Shown here piece by piece: positions 12,411 through 26,400 of a stretch of 64,000 nt of DNA. The DNA comes from Lamellibrachia satsuma (Eukaryota > Annelida > Polychaeta > Sabellida > Siboglinidae). The notes under the pieces are model-generated. The model saw only the letters and a list, made by a program, of their open reading frames with translations. It ran no database searches and had not been told where the DNA came from. The number at the start of each line of letters is the position of its first letter. Within the stretch, counting starts at the first letter, position 1. Where the stretch lies: assembly GCA_033239005.1 (NCBI GenBank), contig BSQZ01000034.1, positions 5,032,001 to 5,096,000 on the forward strand. Direction: 5' to 3'. The position numbers and the translations under genes were made by a program.

Positions 12411-13005
12411 TTAACAAGCGACGTGTGTGCATTATGTCTTTGTACGGGCCTAAAGCAGGAAGGGGGAAACAGAGAAAAGTGTATTGAAGGATTGGTGGAA
12501 GCGCATGTGATGACGTGCATAGCTGGCGATTTTAATGGACATGTGGTGCAGAAGAGACGGGAGAAGAAGAGTCAATCGGGGGATTCGGATGGGGAACAAG
12601 GAACTGAGAGGATCAAGAGCTGGTAGAATTGGTTATGAGAAATGGGCTGGCCGTGGAAGGAAAATTCTTCTTCAAGAAGCGGGAATACCACAAGATATCC
12701 GATAGAAATGGCCAGCATGAAAGAAAACTAGAACTATTGATAGTGAGGAGGCAACATATGTGGAGAGTGAAGGACTGCAGGATCACTGTTGGTGAGCAAA
12801 CAGCAAAGCCCCTGTTTTTTTGTTGTGCGGAGATTGACATTAGATTGTGAGAAACTTGGAAAAACAAAAGGAACGGTCGAAGAAAAATTGAAGGTTTTCA
12901 AAGACGCTTTTGTTGGCATAGCAGAGGAGCTGTTTGATAAAACGTCTGGAAAAGGGGGTCATCGTCAAGAAGGAAACAACAAAGTTGATGGACGGAAGAA
13001 GTAGT
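12411..13005 (+). pseudogene. RTE-type LINE endonuclease fragment
   Basis: Across three plus-strand frames the segment gives IAGDFNGHV (12519-12546), then VMRNGLAVEGKFFFKKREYHK, LLIVRRQHMWRVKDCRITVGE and a lysine-rich stretch. GDFNGHVG, FFKKR and the VRR-x5-VKDC motif are typical of the C-terminal half of RTE/BovB-like endonucleases (sequences often named craniofacial-development-protein-2-like). Frameshifts and in-frame stops show it is dead. It ends in poly-A and (TA)n at 13008-13111. Confidence 0.72.
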
Positions 13006-13013
13006 AAAAAAAA

Positions 13014-13116
<103 letters not shown>

Positions 13117-13149
13117 TAATAACGCTCCATAATCGCTGTGTACAATCTC

Positions 13150-13785
13150 CTAACATTTTCGTACCAGCCCTAGAATCACACTCCTACCAGCTCTAGTAGT
13201 ACCGTCCTACCTGTTCTAGTAACGACCTCCCACAAGCCCTAGACGTTCCATCCTACCAGATCTAGCAAAACCATCCTACCCGTCATAGTAGCACCTTCCT
13301 ACATGCCCTAGTAACACCCTACTATCAGCTCTGGTAACACCTTCCAAACAGCACTAGTAATACCGCCTACCAGACTTAGTTGATCTCTCTCTCTCCCTTT
13401 CAAACTGTAGTAACACCCTCCTACCGGGTGTAGTTAGACCCTCCTTCCTGCCAGAGAGACACCGTCCTACCAGCCCTGTTAACAATTTCAATGTTTCCCG
13501 TTAATACCCTCCATGCCTAGTAGCACCCTCGTACCAGCCCTAGCAGAACACATCTACCCGCTCTAGTAGCACACTACTACCAGCTCTTGTAACACACTCC
13601 TATCTGTTCTAGTAGAACACCCGTGCCAGCCCTAGTAGCACCTTCCTACCAGGCTTATTAGCACCATTCTTCGCACCAGCCCACACTCATACCATCATTA
13701 CTAGCACACTGCTTATATCCCTAGCAGCACCCTCCTACCTGCCCTACAGGCACCCTACCAGCAGCTTTAATTGTAGTACCACTAC
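13150..13785. repeat. Degenerate 23-bp minisatellite
   Basis: Diverged CCTACCAGCCCTAGTAGCACCCT-like copies with many substitutions and indels; it continues at 14400-14530 after the trinucleotide tract. Same family as 10776-11572. Confidence 0.75.
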
Positions 13786-13804
13786 CATGACTACTACTGC
13801 TACT

Positions 13805-13874
<70 letters not shown>

Positions 13875-13950
13875 TTGCTGCTGCTGCTGATGCTGCTGCT
13901 GGTGCTGCTGCTGCTGCTACTACTACTACTACTATTACTACTACTACTAC

Positions 13951-13994
<44 letters not shown>

Positions 13995-13998
13995 TTAA

Positions 13999-14078
<80 letters not shown>

Positions 14079-14154
14079 TTGCTGCTGATGCTGCTGCTGC
14101 TGCTGCTGCTGCTACTACTACTACTACTACTATTACTACTACTACTACTACTAT

Positions 14155-14209
<55 letters not shown>

Positions 14210-14262
14210 GCTACTAATACTACTACTACAATTACAACAACTACTACTACTACTACTACTAT

Positions 14263-14298
<36 letters not shown>

Positions 14299-14302
14299 AA
14301 TT
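13786..14302. repeat. (TAC)n/(TGC)n trinucleotide tract, about 0.5 kb
   Basis: Mostly ACT repeats with two GCT-rich blocks (13875-13915 and 14081-14110) and scattered ATT and AAT units. The two halves look like a duplicated pattern, with a GCT block followed by long ACT runs each time. The long frames through it (polySer, polyThr, polyLeu) are artefacts of the repeat. Confidence 0.93.
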
Positions 14303-14682
14303 ACAAGGTCCGGCAACGATTTCAGATGGAAATGCAATTTGGCATAAATACGTGTTCAGTTTTAGGGAATGGTATCGGGTGATCTCAATGTGATGAGGAC
14401 TTCCTCCTCCAAATCCTAGTTGCTCCTTCCTACCATCCATAGAATAAGTATTTTCCACCAGCCCTAGCTAGTTGTTCCCTCCTTCCATCCCTTGTTGAAC
14501 TTTCCCACCAGCTCAAGGTGAACTTCATCCTAGGCATAGCATGTAATGCGTATATACGTTCTACCCTTTTGTATGCAGTATAGTAATCTACGGATGGTAC
14601 AATATAGAGAAAACGTTTGCGAAGAACAGTGACAAGCCTCCTTTGTTATGCGTGTCAAACATACCACTGTGTTTGTACTTAC

Positions 14683-14911
14683 TGTGCTGTGGAACGGGTG
14701 ATCCGGGATATTGGGCAGCATACACTGTGGAGTGCGAGCCGCGGCCTTGGGCAGCGTATACCGTGGTGTATTCGCGAATGCCTTGGGCAGCGTACGCCGT
14801 GGTGTGTGAGCCAGGGCTTTGGGCAGCGTACACGGTGACGATCATCAGACAGCGCAGCAACATTCTATCAACTAGTGTCTTCGTGGACGCATTCGAACAA
14901 GCCATGATCAT
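14683..14911 (-). CDS. Receptor gene A, exon 1: signal peptide and 12-residue repeats
   Basis: First coding exon of the gene whose exon 2 is 7106-10140. The frame opens ATGATCATGGCT at 14911 and encodes a hydrophobic leader around RMLLRCLMIVTVYA, a likely signal peptide with cleavage near VYA-AQ. Four ~12-residue repeats of the AAQGPGSHTAVY type follow, then PVPQH. The exon ends CAC-A before GTAAGT, giving a phase-1 junction that rejoins AC of exon 2 as AAC. The joined coding length (229 + 3035) is divisible by three. Similar exons precede genes B (30668-30860) and C (41488-41752). The start could instead be the second ATG (14905) or the ATG of RMLLR. Confidence 0.82.
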
Positions 14912-14945
14912 GGTCAATATAAGCCAGATGTCAGTGAATCAAACA

Positions 14946-14951
14946 TTTATA
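14946..14951 (-). promoter_or_regulatory. TATA box, gene A
   Basis: TATAAA on the minus strand about 35-40 bp upstream of the first ATG. It is conserved with surrounding bases at gene B (30895-30900), including TATAAATG, TCACTGACA and ACCATGATCATGG. Confidence 0.6.
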
Positions 14952-15235
14952 GATCGCTGCGGAGGACGTTAATGCGCGTAAACTTTTCATCACTCTTAAC
15001 ATGTTTCATTTCCATTAGAACGACGATGTGTTGGCCTAATGATGCTTAAAGCGTTGTGAAAAGGTCGCCTGTCTTTGATTTATTGTCCAATATATTTAAT
15101 TGTTTCCACTGTATCGAGTGATTTGTGTACACAGTCCGTGACTTTACATGGGTGGAGCTGCCCAGATTCGAATCACTCAATGTTTATATTCTGAAACAGG
15201 TATTTACAATTATTGAAGCACTGGTGCTAAGTTTT

Positions 15236-15560
15236 CTATATTAAAAAATCGTTATTTCCAAACGTCGCGGTTGATACAGTTCCACCAAACATGTTTCTTC
15301 CTTCGCCTTCACATTTCCATTTTACAGGCTGTCTTTGGGGCATATTTTGAGTAACATATGCTTTTCGTACAGTGCTTCTCCATCCCACTCGGGTCCTCTT
15401 ATACGCCCTCCATTCACTGTGCCTTGCGAAATTGTTTTGGAAAAGCCTGTTGATATCACGTCTTATAACCATAGTCAGAAGTGTGTCGTTCATGCCAATT
15501 GATTGATCGAAGAATATACGGACTTCTTGGTTGATGATTTTGTCGGTATATGGAATGCAC
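15236..15560 (-). pseudogene. LINE RT C-terminal relic, unit A
   Basis: The minus strand contains VGWRSTVRKAY and QRQPVKW. Its unit B counterpart (31280-31480) preserves GGRRRQKKIWIDDMKEWTGL before the same motif. RRRGR-K-W-D-IKEWTGL followed by R-WR-VVR is the typical extreme C-terminus of a non-LTR RT polyprotein. No catalytic part remains. Confidence 0.6.
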
Positions 15561-15569
15561 GTAAAGGAA

Positions 15570-15915
15570 ACGGCAGTTTCCTTCTTATACGCCGCGGCAT
15601 TTAGGAGGACCACTCAAAGCGCTTTATGCTTCACCTCTGGCAGATTTTTGCATTCCAACACAAACTACTTCTTTGGAATGCATTCAGTCACGCTGCAATT
15701 TCGCCGCCACGACTACTCGTCCACATAGCAACCACTGTCCATAGCCTTGTTTTCATTTATACTGCTAAGTTACCTGAAACAAGTGAAAAAAAATTGCCCA
15801 AGTTTGAAACGGCACGATGTGGAATTGAAACCGGGTTTTCTCAATTCTCTCTCCCATGTTTCGCCCCCATGGGTGAATGGTGACACAATCAGAGCCCTCG
15901 CTAACCGAAAGTGTT
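15570..15915 (-). mobile_element. tRNA-derived SINE, copy 1
   Basis: On the minus strand, GGTTAGCGAGGGCTCT (A-box-like) is followed by ACCCGGTTTCAATTCC (B box) about 60 bp later. A body follows: GTTTCAAACTTGGGCAATTT, GAAATTGCAGCGTGACTGA, TTGGAATGCA, TCTGCCAGAGGTGAAG and AAAGCGCTTTGAGTGGTCC. The same body occurs at 31600-31935 (minus) and 40856-41190 (plus). Confidence 0.72.
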
Positions 15916-16329
15916 TAAGATAGTGGGATGTGTTCATCTGTGTAGACCAATTTTAGTCTAGCTAGTGGTGCGTTTGTCAAAGTCAAATTTAACTTGATAA
16001 GTTAATGATCGTTTCCAATATATACGACCGGAAAGTTGCTAGTTTTTTGTGATGTTTAATGTTTGATGATAATAACCATGGTTGTGATTTTCATCTCAGA
16101 GAGCATACCTTTTCCATCTTCTCGACAACTGGTGTGAAAATAGTCAATTCCAACGTGTTTGTGTGTGTACTATCACCTTTGTTTTCTACTCGCCTTGTAC
16201 AATAATAGTGTCGTTGGGTTCTGCCAATCATCATGAGTTCTGCCAATCATCAAAATCACGAGAAAGCCGAGCTCGACAGCACACCAATAACAAAGAGTCA
16301 GGCAAATCTTAATCCATATTCCATTCCGA

Positions 16330-17250
16330 ATCGTCAACATTAATGTTGGTGAGCAGAGGAGCTAAGGCGGATAGGCCAAGTCAAATTGGTAGGTTTTAGA
16401 TCCTGCGATTTGATAATACCGGTGTTCTTAATATGTTGACATCTACAATGACAGTGTGGTGACCTGCTAAGCCACCCAGAACTGTAAGTGCCTGGATAGT
16501 GTCACAGGTTGATCGACTAATTACGAGGTCGAGTCAGTGGCCATGGATGTGCGTTGCAAAAGTTACATGTTATTTTAAATTAAATGACGTCAAAATGTCA
16601 CCAAATGAAGAGTTTACTGCTGATGATGTATACAAATGAAGATTAAAACCATCTGAGATGTACATTTCCGAGAGCAACGTTACCAAATGTTCCAGTAATT
16701 CCTGGAATTCTTCTAGGAATTTAGCTGGCTGTCCTGGTGGGCGAAAATATAGATAAAATGTGCTAAGGTAGAAGAGTCTGATAGTTCAACACATATTGAC
16801 TCAAAACTTGAATATTCAGGGACAGAACGCTAATTAACCAACTAAAGTACGTGAAATGTGAAACATTCTAACAGAAAAAACCGACACCCCACATCTACCA
16901 GCTGAATGTGGTCGATAGTGAAAAGAGTAACCTGAATGAGAAATGTCAGAAATACATGCAGCAATGTCACGTGGTCTGAACCGTGTTTCTATAACAGCCA
17001 GAATGTCAATCCTTTTAGAAAGTAGCAAATCACTGAGTGAAGCAGTCTTACTCCGAACTGATCGGATATTTGTTGTTGCAAACCTTACATTATGACTTGG
17101 GGCAGGCCAAGGATTGAAGGTAGCATAAGCATTAGGGTAAGTTTATAACTTGGTTTTGATCGAGGGATTGGAAACAATGTGTGGTTAAAACAAAGATTGA
17201 GGCAAAACCATTGCCTCGCAAAGCAATTGAACTGGACAAGAGGAAACCAC
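16330..17250 (-). pseudogene. LINE endonuclease relic (second family), unit A
   Basis: Minus-strand reading near 17030-16850 gives LLSKRIDILAVIETRFRPRD, then GYSFHYRPH, an APE endonuclease N-terminal motif. The downstream part (16640-16430) matches unit B's copy, where NLHLDTSSVN and HINGHWLDLVI are readable. Stops and frameshifts are frequent. Confidence 0.65.
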
Positions 17251-17444
17251 TCATTATGAATATTGGTGCCATGATCTTGATACAGCTTGCAATGTTGTAA
17301 AGTGTAAATAAATTACTAAGTTTTAAAAATTATATAAATATTTTAAAAGTGAAGGTTAAACAAATAAAATGAAATATTATATGTATAAATGTTCGCGCTT
17401 TGTATGGATCAGCTAAATCGCTTAGGCGCCATACTGGTACGTGC

Positions 17445-17545
17445 AGACTAACAAGACGTTTAGTGCCCTGGTAAATAAACGTTTAGGGGTATACACCCCA
17501 TCGCGCCGCTAGGCGTAACACAAACGTCTTGTTGAAAGGCCTGTT
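17445..17545. repeat. Short inverted repeat (MITE-like hairpin)
   Basis: AACAAGACGTTTAGTGCCC at 17449 and GGCGTAACACAAACGTCTTGTT near 17512-17533 form imperfect inverted arms around about 45 bp. The same hairpin is present in unit B (33525-33610), so it predates the duplication. Confidence 0.55.
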
Positions 17546-17924
17546 ATTAAAAAGTGTATATGGATTTCCTTTTCCTTTCATTTTTACTGATAATCCAGTC
17601 AAAGGCGAACAACTCGGCATATACTGGAAAACTGTGTTATCACCCAATTAAAGAAAATAAAAAATAAATTTTATGTTTTGTAGAATTCGTACATTTCTTT
17701 GTCATCATGATCTGAAGTTGCGACGTATGCTTGTACTATAGTGATGTCGAAAGATGAAAATAACCACATTACAGAGTTCTTGACTTTCTTATGGGCCTAT
17801 TATTTATTCATATTCAATTTCTTCTCCGCTGTAGTAAAGTGCGTGTCCTTCTTCCGTTAGTTCTCCAATTTATTTCCATCTGACATCACATGGTCCACCG
17901 ATATGGCAGTTGCAATGTTCCACC

Positions 17925-19674
<1,750 letters not shown>

Positions 19675-19739
19675 ATCGGTAATGTAATAAATCGACCGGT
19701 AATGTAATAATCGACCGGTAATGAAATAATCGACCGGTA

Positions 19740-20154
19740 ATGTAATAAAAATAATGATGATAATCATGAAGATGATGATGATATTAATAATGATGATGAA
19801 GAAGGGGATTATGAGGATTATAAATGATTATGATGATGATGCCAATTAAGGGGTCGTCTAAGGGACGACGATAATGATAATAATAATAATAATAATAATA
19901 ATAACTTAATTTGTATATAGCGCCCGATCAATATATATTACTCTCAGGCGCTTTACATACATAGTAGTATTTTACAGGCAATAAAATCGGTAAAAGAAAA
20001 ATTATACTGAGAATAGTCTGCACAAATGCTAAACAATGCTAACAACATAACCATGTTAAAATACTAAGCGGAATATTTACGTTTTTCAAAAGATCCTTTA
20101 ACTTTTTTAGACGACCAGCTAGTTTATTACTAATGACCGCTTGCTTGTTTTGTA
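19740..20154. repeat. Low-complexity (GAT)n/(AAT)n and a short dispersed repeat
   Basis: GATGATAATGA-type repeats, then (AAT)n at 19875-19903, then TATATAGCGCCC...AGGCGCTTTACATACA (19914-19961), a motif reminiscent of small dispersed elements in marine invertebrates. No gene. Confidence 0.5.
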
Positions 20155-21125
20155 ATCCCATACCTTTTTGAAGAGCCGGCGTACCAACATACCGTGACAT
20201 ATATGGGTCCGTAACATACCGGCATACCGACATACAGTGATACCGTGACATTTATGGGTCTATAACTTACTGGAGTATTGCCGTACCTTGACAAACATTG
20301 ATCCATAACATGCCGACATATTGTGACATGCATGTATCCATAATATATTATTATATCGGTGTACCGACGTACAGTGACATACTTGGATCCGTAACATATC
20401 ATCGTACCGATATAGCATGACATATATTTATATATTACATGCTGGCCTACCGATATTATGTGACATACATGGATCCTGTGCACATCGGCATACCAACATA
20501 TAATGAAAAGTGGAGGTCCACATCATACCTGCGAACTGACATACCGTGACATTATATAGATCCATAACATACCGGTGGACGGGCATATTGTGACATACAT
20601 TCAGTAATGTTACAGTGGCGTACCGACATACCTTGACATATATGGATCCATAATATACCAGCGTACCGACGTACCATGACATACATGAAGTTGTAACATA
20701 CTGACCTACCAACATGCCGTGACATATGTGGATCCATAACAAACAGGCGTACCTATATACCATGGATCCATAACATACCGGCATACCGACATACCGTGTC
20801 ATACATAGTTCAAAAACTTATATATGTCTACCTACATAGCGTGATATATGTACGGATCCATAACATACCGGCATACCCTGACATGTATGGATACATAACA
20901 TACATGCAGACCGAAACACTGGCATTCATGCACACATGACAAACTGGCATACCAACATACCGTGACATACATGAACCCAAAATATTCCGGCGTACCGAAA
21001 TACTGTGATATACATATGGATCGATAGCGTACCAGCGTACCAACATACAGTGACTTGTGTGGATCCACGACATACTGGCGTACCAACATACCGTGACATG
21101 TGTGGATCCATCACATACAGTAAAA
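20155..21125. repeat. Degenerate ~44-bp minisatellite, about 20 copies
   Basis: Diverged units built from TACCGTGACATACATGG, ATCCATAACATACCGGC and GTACCGACA recur every 43-46 bp. Unit A holds only about two units at the same place (5805-5895). Confidence 0.85.
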
Positions 21126-21369
21126 CTACCAATGCTAATAAATTAATTAAGGAAAATATAACTAAAAATATGACCAATTTAAAAGTTGTATGCGCATCAT
21201 GTTTAAAGTTATGTTAATAAATCATTTACATATAAAACGACGTAATCATTAAATAAAACAGGCAATACTATAGTAAAATGAAGTATATGGCCTACTACTA
21301 TTGAGTAGAAAGTATCTCATTTATACATGAATTTAAACTTACTGCCAGAGTTTTAAAGCATATGGTATA

Positions 21370-22760
21370 AAACAGTTCTGACATCTTCAAATTCTGCAAC
21401 GCGACACACAGTAAGTTCTTGTGTTTCGAGTTGTATACTGAGTTTCCCGGAGGGAGGCAGAACACGGAGTAGTTGATGTGTAGGTTGCTGCATGTTTGTG
21501 AATAATGTTCCGCATAACTTCTCCCTCCTATGGCGTTCCGTTAATGGATTGGCTGCGGTGATGGTTGGGTGTATGACTTTTATTGGAACATGATCCGCAT
21601 TGCCCGTCTCTGAATGTATTATATATGTTTTTTGATAAGGTTCGTGTGCCACACTACGCATGCGTGAAGTGTATATGTTGATGACATATTAAGGGTAAAT
21701 GCCAGTTCTTTTGAGGAGGATAACGAAATATAGACTTTGCGATGTTTTGTAGTGATTTCGTCTATGTGTGATTGCCACTTCAGAACTTCAGATAGAGCCA
21801 TGCCTAGTAGACGAGTGATGATAACTTGTTGGATTGGTCTACCGTTGATTGTTAGCAGTGTGATGTCTGGAGTTGATTTCTTGAAACATATTCGCAGTTA
21901 TTTCGTCTTGTTGTAGTTCAGCACCATATTGTTGTCAGATGTCCACTGTCTGACTTCGTCTACTGCTACTTGGAGTGAGCTGTCTATTCCGGAGGATGAA
22001 AAACTGTCCATATTTTGCAATCGTCGACATATTTTATATGTTAGTATATTGTTTGCAGATGATTAATATGTATGAAGCTGGTTGGTCCAAATATATAAAA
22101 TGTGATGGTCGACTCGGTCAAACGATTTGCTGAAATCGAAGAGAAATGGTGGCGTGGTCATATATAAAGTTAGGTATATCGTACGGTCTGATTGCTTTGT
22201 GGGTTTTAATTCGTAATAGTGATTTGGCTACTTCATCGACGTTGATGATGCATGCATATGGGACCGTGGTATCGTCTCCAGGAGGTAAGAATTCATCAAA
22301 GGGTAACAATGGTGGGAAGTCGTTGGTCACAGACTCAAAGAAATCACTTATTTCAGTTGTTAGAATAATTACGTTTCCTGAACAGTGTTGGTTAGCAAGA
22401 CCTTGTAGATTGTCACAGTTGATAATAACCCCTGCAAGTTCTTTCAAACTATTCTACCATCGTTTCTGATGTTCGTTCTCGAATGATTGGAAGTTTCGTT
22501 GGTAATACTTTCGTTGCAAGGACTTTCTCTAAAGATTGACTTTCTTTCGGTAAAGCCTGTACAACTGTTGGTTCCCACAAAGAAGCACGATCTGGCGGCG
22601 ACGTATTAGATTGTCATCTATCAAAGGGTTGTCGCTGGAACATCTTCTGATTTTTCGTTCTGTGAGATGCGTGTCGAGTAAAGTTCTGAAGGTAGAACTG
22701 AAAAAACTGCAGTTGTTGTTCGCAGGTTGGTTGATGGAAATCGGTTTCACACGAGAAGAA
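21370..22760 (-). pseudogene. LINE reverse-transcriptase relic downstream of gene B
   Basis: On the minus strand 22750-22530 gives the pre-RT segment (DTHLTERKIRRC, LIRRRQIVLLCG, LYRLYRKKVN). Then 22447-22118 has LLRIKTHKAIRPYDIPNFI, matching the HKA-G-D-IP entry motif of RT, and 22135-22080 reads FDFSKSFDRVDH, the catalytic motif A with the conserved Asp. The palm motif C is lost, and later pieces (21801-21619) show WQSHIDEITTK. Many stops and frameshifts. It sits between blocks that are continuous in unit A, so much of it was lost there or inserted here. Confidence 0.68.
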
Positions 22761-22838
22761 GTGGTTGTTACATCCCACTTGTTCGATTGAACGTTGATGA
22801 GGTTGTTGTGATTAGCACTAATTCTGCTAATGTGAACG

Positions 22839-23250
22839 CTATATTGTATGTTGCTCCCAAGTGCGCGTGTGTGGCGCCTCTGTGTGTGTCATATTGTCCA
22901 GGTTGATAGGATTTTTATTGAAATGTCTCACCTGACTGACTGTGGAGTTAACACATTGAACGCGCCTGAAGCCAGACAATACCACTTGAGTGGGTCTCCG
23001 TAGAATTGTTCCTCCTCGTTGATCTCTTCTGGTTGGCCGCGTGCAAGAAATGTCGTTCATTGCTTTCCACAATGAACTGCTGCCAAGTTTTCCTGACACA
23101 AAGCTGGCCAACCGGTAGAGAGAGTCTTTGCTGAATATTGCAGAGCGGCCGTCATGCTTGGCTGAATCTTCTGCTACTGTTTGCACTATCTGCTGCTTGA
23201 TCAAAGAACGTGTTCGAAATTGAGTGATTGACGGCGCAATTTTTGAAACG
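22839..23250 (-). pseudogene. LINE ORF1-like relic downstream of gene B
   Basis: Amino-acid-level counterpart of 6526-6900, with VVLSGFRRVQCVNSTV conserved. It precedes the LINE pre-RT segment in the same orientation, which supports an ORF1 or N-terminal LINE origin. It begins about 210 bp past the receptor stop. Confidence 0.42.
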
Positions 23251-23312
23251 TTTATCTCCTCCACATTCTCTGTCTCACCTTGCCGAGAATGTTTTTGGTG
23301 CCGCCGTGTAGA

Positions 23313-23372
23313 CGCACACACACACACGCACGCACGCAAGCAAGCACGCACGCAAGCACACACACGCACGCA

Positions 23373-23431
<59 letters not shown>
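23313..23431. repeat. (CA)n/(GCAC)n tract
   Basis: Mixed CACA, GCAC and CAAG units ending in a pure (CA)n run. Unit A has a short CACACACA at the matching place (7068-7079). Confidence 0.9.
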
Positions 23432-23438
<7 letters not shown>

Positions 23439-23462
23439 GGCTGATGACTTGTTAATAAGATA

Positions 23463-26400
23463 TTACAGACGAGTATTGCAGAATTCTGGCGAAATGTCTC
23501 TCGACAAATTGGACATCTCTTTTGTGATACTGCTCTGTGTGGCACTGCGAGAGTCTCGCCAGAGTCTTCGGACTGTCGGTGTCAGTATGAAATAAACACA
23601 GATAAAGACTCCCTGGCAAGTGTTGCAAATAATGAAGGCGTACGACAAGAAATGTAGAACGTTGATCGTAGCTAAATAACCGAACAGCCATGTGAATCCC
23701 ATCAATGACGTCAACCGTATGTAAATTGTGAACATCTTGCGTTGTTGTTTCGGTGGTCGCGCTCTGCTCGACATTGACGCGGCACGTCTTAGAGCAACGA
23801 CGGTGCGAATAAACAACACTGCATTGGCTATGATGATTACGGCTAGAGGAGTTGCAAAGTAATATTCTATGGCTCGGGGGCCTGAAATCCAACATATATT
23901 CTTGCTGCCATAGCTCAAAGGTAGCTTCGTGCCGAAGTCGATACCCAGACAGAAGGCAACAAAGACAGCCGGTAGTCCCCAGGCGTATACGGCAAAACAA
24001 CGAAGACGATATGTATTGCGAACACCGTTAGATTGCTTCAGATCAGCAGATGTGCACGATGTATCGTAGGCAAGTACGTTCGTCCACAGAAAGGCAACTA
24101 GCCATGTGTAGTGTTTGAAGACAGCCACGGCGACGCAAACCTCTCGATACAGCATGAAAGTTCTGCTCATCTGGAAAGATAGCTGAGCAAAGAACAACGC
24201 TCCGCATAGATTCATTATGCATTTCCCTGCTCGAGTGCGAATCTCTTTGAACATACAGTAGGTGATCATCGTACCTACGAGACACGCCATTGACAAAGTG
24301 TTTCCGATCAATGTAATTATATTCTGGACAGTAGAATCAGTTGTTTGGCTGTCATGACTGTTACGAAGAATTCCGTTCAGATTAGAAAGCATTGACACAC
24401 ACAACACGATCGCATTCGATTCCAGTCTAAGAACATTTCTCTCGTGGATGAGCACTTCTTGCGATGTTCCATTGTACACCACGAATGACTCACCCATGGC
24501 TATGTATTCGTTCGCCTGAAATTTGACCGTATCACAACTGAAGATGTCTGGTTCACAAACCAAGGCTGCCGTACTATTGGTCCATCTATCACCGATATGC
24601 CACGATATAATAACAGGCGTTTCAGTAAACTCATACACTTGGGCCGTACTCGTAACCAGAAATGTAGACGGAATTGTGTCTGGAAACGTTTTGTTACCCA
24701 AGAAGACTAAATCGTCTCGAATCTTAGGTGATCCCTGTAAACAGACACTAGATGAATCGTTAACGTCTTGGTTGAAAACAATTATGTCGAATTGCGAACT
24801 ATTTGAACTATAGAAGAATAACTCATCACTATGGTTGGTTGTTGCAGCAAACAACTCCACTTTAGAGGCGACATCAGCGAAACTTCTGGACAATGTCTCT
24901 TGAATCCAACATGTCGAGACGTTGGAAGTAAATGTATCCCAATTGTTCCACACTTTAAGGATATTGCATGGTTTTTGTCTTTTTGAAATTCCAACGACAT
25001 CAACATCAATACCTTTGATAATATGTTCTAGATCAAAGTGTTTCAACTCTTTATTGTCAGTCAATATGACGATATATATTCTAATGTCACGTTTCCCCGA
25101 CAACATCTGTGGCAAAGTCATATTCAGTCTCGCACAACTTTTGTCTCGCAGACTGACGTGACCATGAGGACACGTCGGTGTGATGCACAACCCAATATTT
25201 TGGTCGTAAAGGCTGTCACCAGCGCACACAGCTAATGTCTTATTCAACTGTAAGGGCATTATCAAATGTTTGAAGAATGTAAATTGTATGTGTTGCACAA
25301 CTAAGGCATAGTGCATGGTCAATGGGTCAGTGAGCCCGTTACATATGGCGCAGTGCGGATTACTGTAAAGTGTACGTGAAGGCGAGTGATAAATGCGCGC
25401 CCTATATTTCCCACAAGTCGATCTTAAGTAATCGAAATCAAACCGTGGATCAGTTACGTCAGCGTTGCAGACGTGTGCTGGGCGACTTTTCTTCCAACAG
25501 GTGTGGCGGTAATAGATGTCGCCAAAGTTCTTCACATTTGAGAAATTGAACTGTATTTCGCAGTTGGAAATATTTTGATCGTATCTGGTATCTCGGTCAG
25601 AGCGCTGCCAATAGTAGGATCCAGTTGTGTTCGAGCAGTTAAAGGTCACACCAGCAGTCGTAATATCAGTGAAATTCTTGCCAGGATTATTGCAAATTGC
25701 GCAGTACTGGTTGCGGTATATGACGTTCCGAAATATAACCGGAATTTCTGAGGTATGAAATTTGTTCATCACGGAGGGTCGTTCGCAGAGATCAACTATT
25801 ATAGTAGTGGTTGTCATATTCCCGCAAGACGACACAACCATTATATCATTAATGAATTTATTTTTTATGTGAATATAGACACATTGGGCAGTTGGTGACA
25901 TTCGATTTCGTAAAATTGTTCCGTAATTGTTGCGCGTTACCTTTGGACCAGACAAACAGGATGCTTCGTAGTCGAGACAACAGTCTCCTAGAAGGACACA
26001 GGCCCTGTCACAGTAGCATTCGCCGGTATTCCAGCGCAAGTGATCACCACAGATGTGTGCGCAAGACGTGTTGAATAGTTTATCGTAGAACATGCCTTCG
26101 AGTTCGTTTACAGTTCGGTGTTTATATGTGATCCTTTCAGTAGATCTTGTCGAGTTGTTGTTACCGTACGTCTCCTGCGTGTCAGTCATTGCAGTAGTCG
26201 TGATGCTGGAAATGTTTATTTTGTTGCGTACATTCTCAGCAGTTGTGTTCGCAACCTTTCCAGTATTGACTGATTGGGGTGTTGTGCTGTGCAGAGACTC
26301 TGTCACTGATGCCTTTGTGACTGTGTCTGTAATCGCATCCTTGATAGTGTTGACTGAAGGGTACATTATGTTGTGGAAAGACTCTGCCATTGATGCTCCG

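Noticed and set aside
13721..14458. Long polySer, polyThr, polyLeu and polyVal frames on both strands
   Set aside because: Produced by the trinucleotide tract being open in every frame; it lies inside a supported intron.
22839..23429. Minus frame starting in (CA)n as a secreted Cys-Val-rich protein
   Set aside because: The N-terminal part is microsatellite translation; only the distal part resembles a LINE ORF1 relic.
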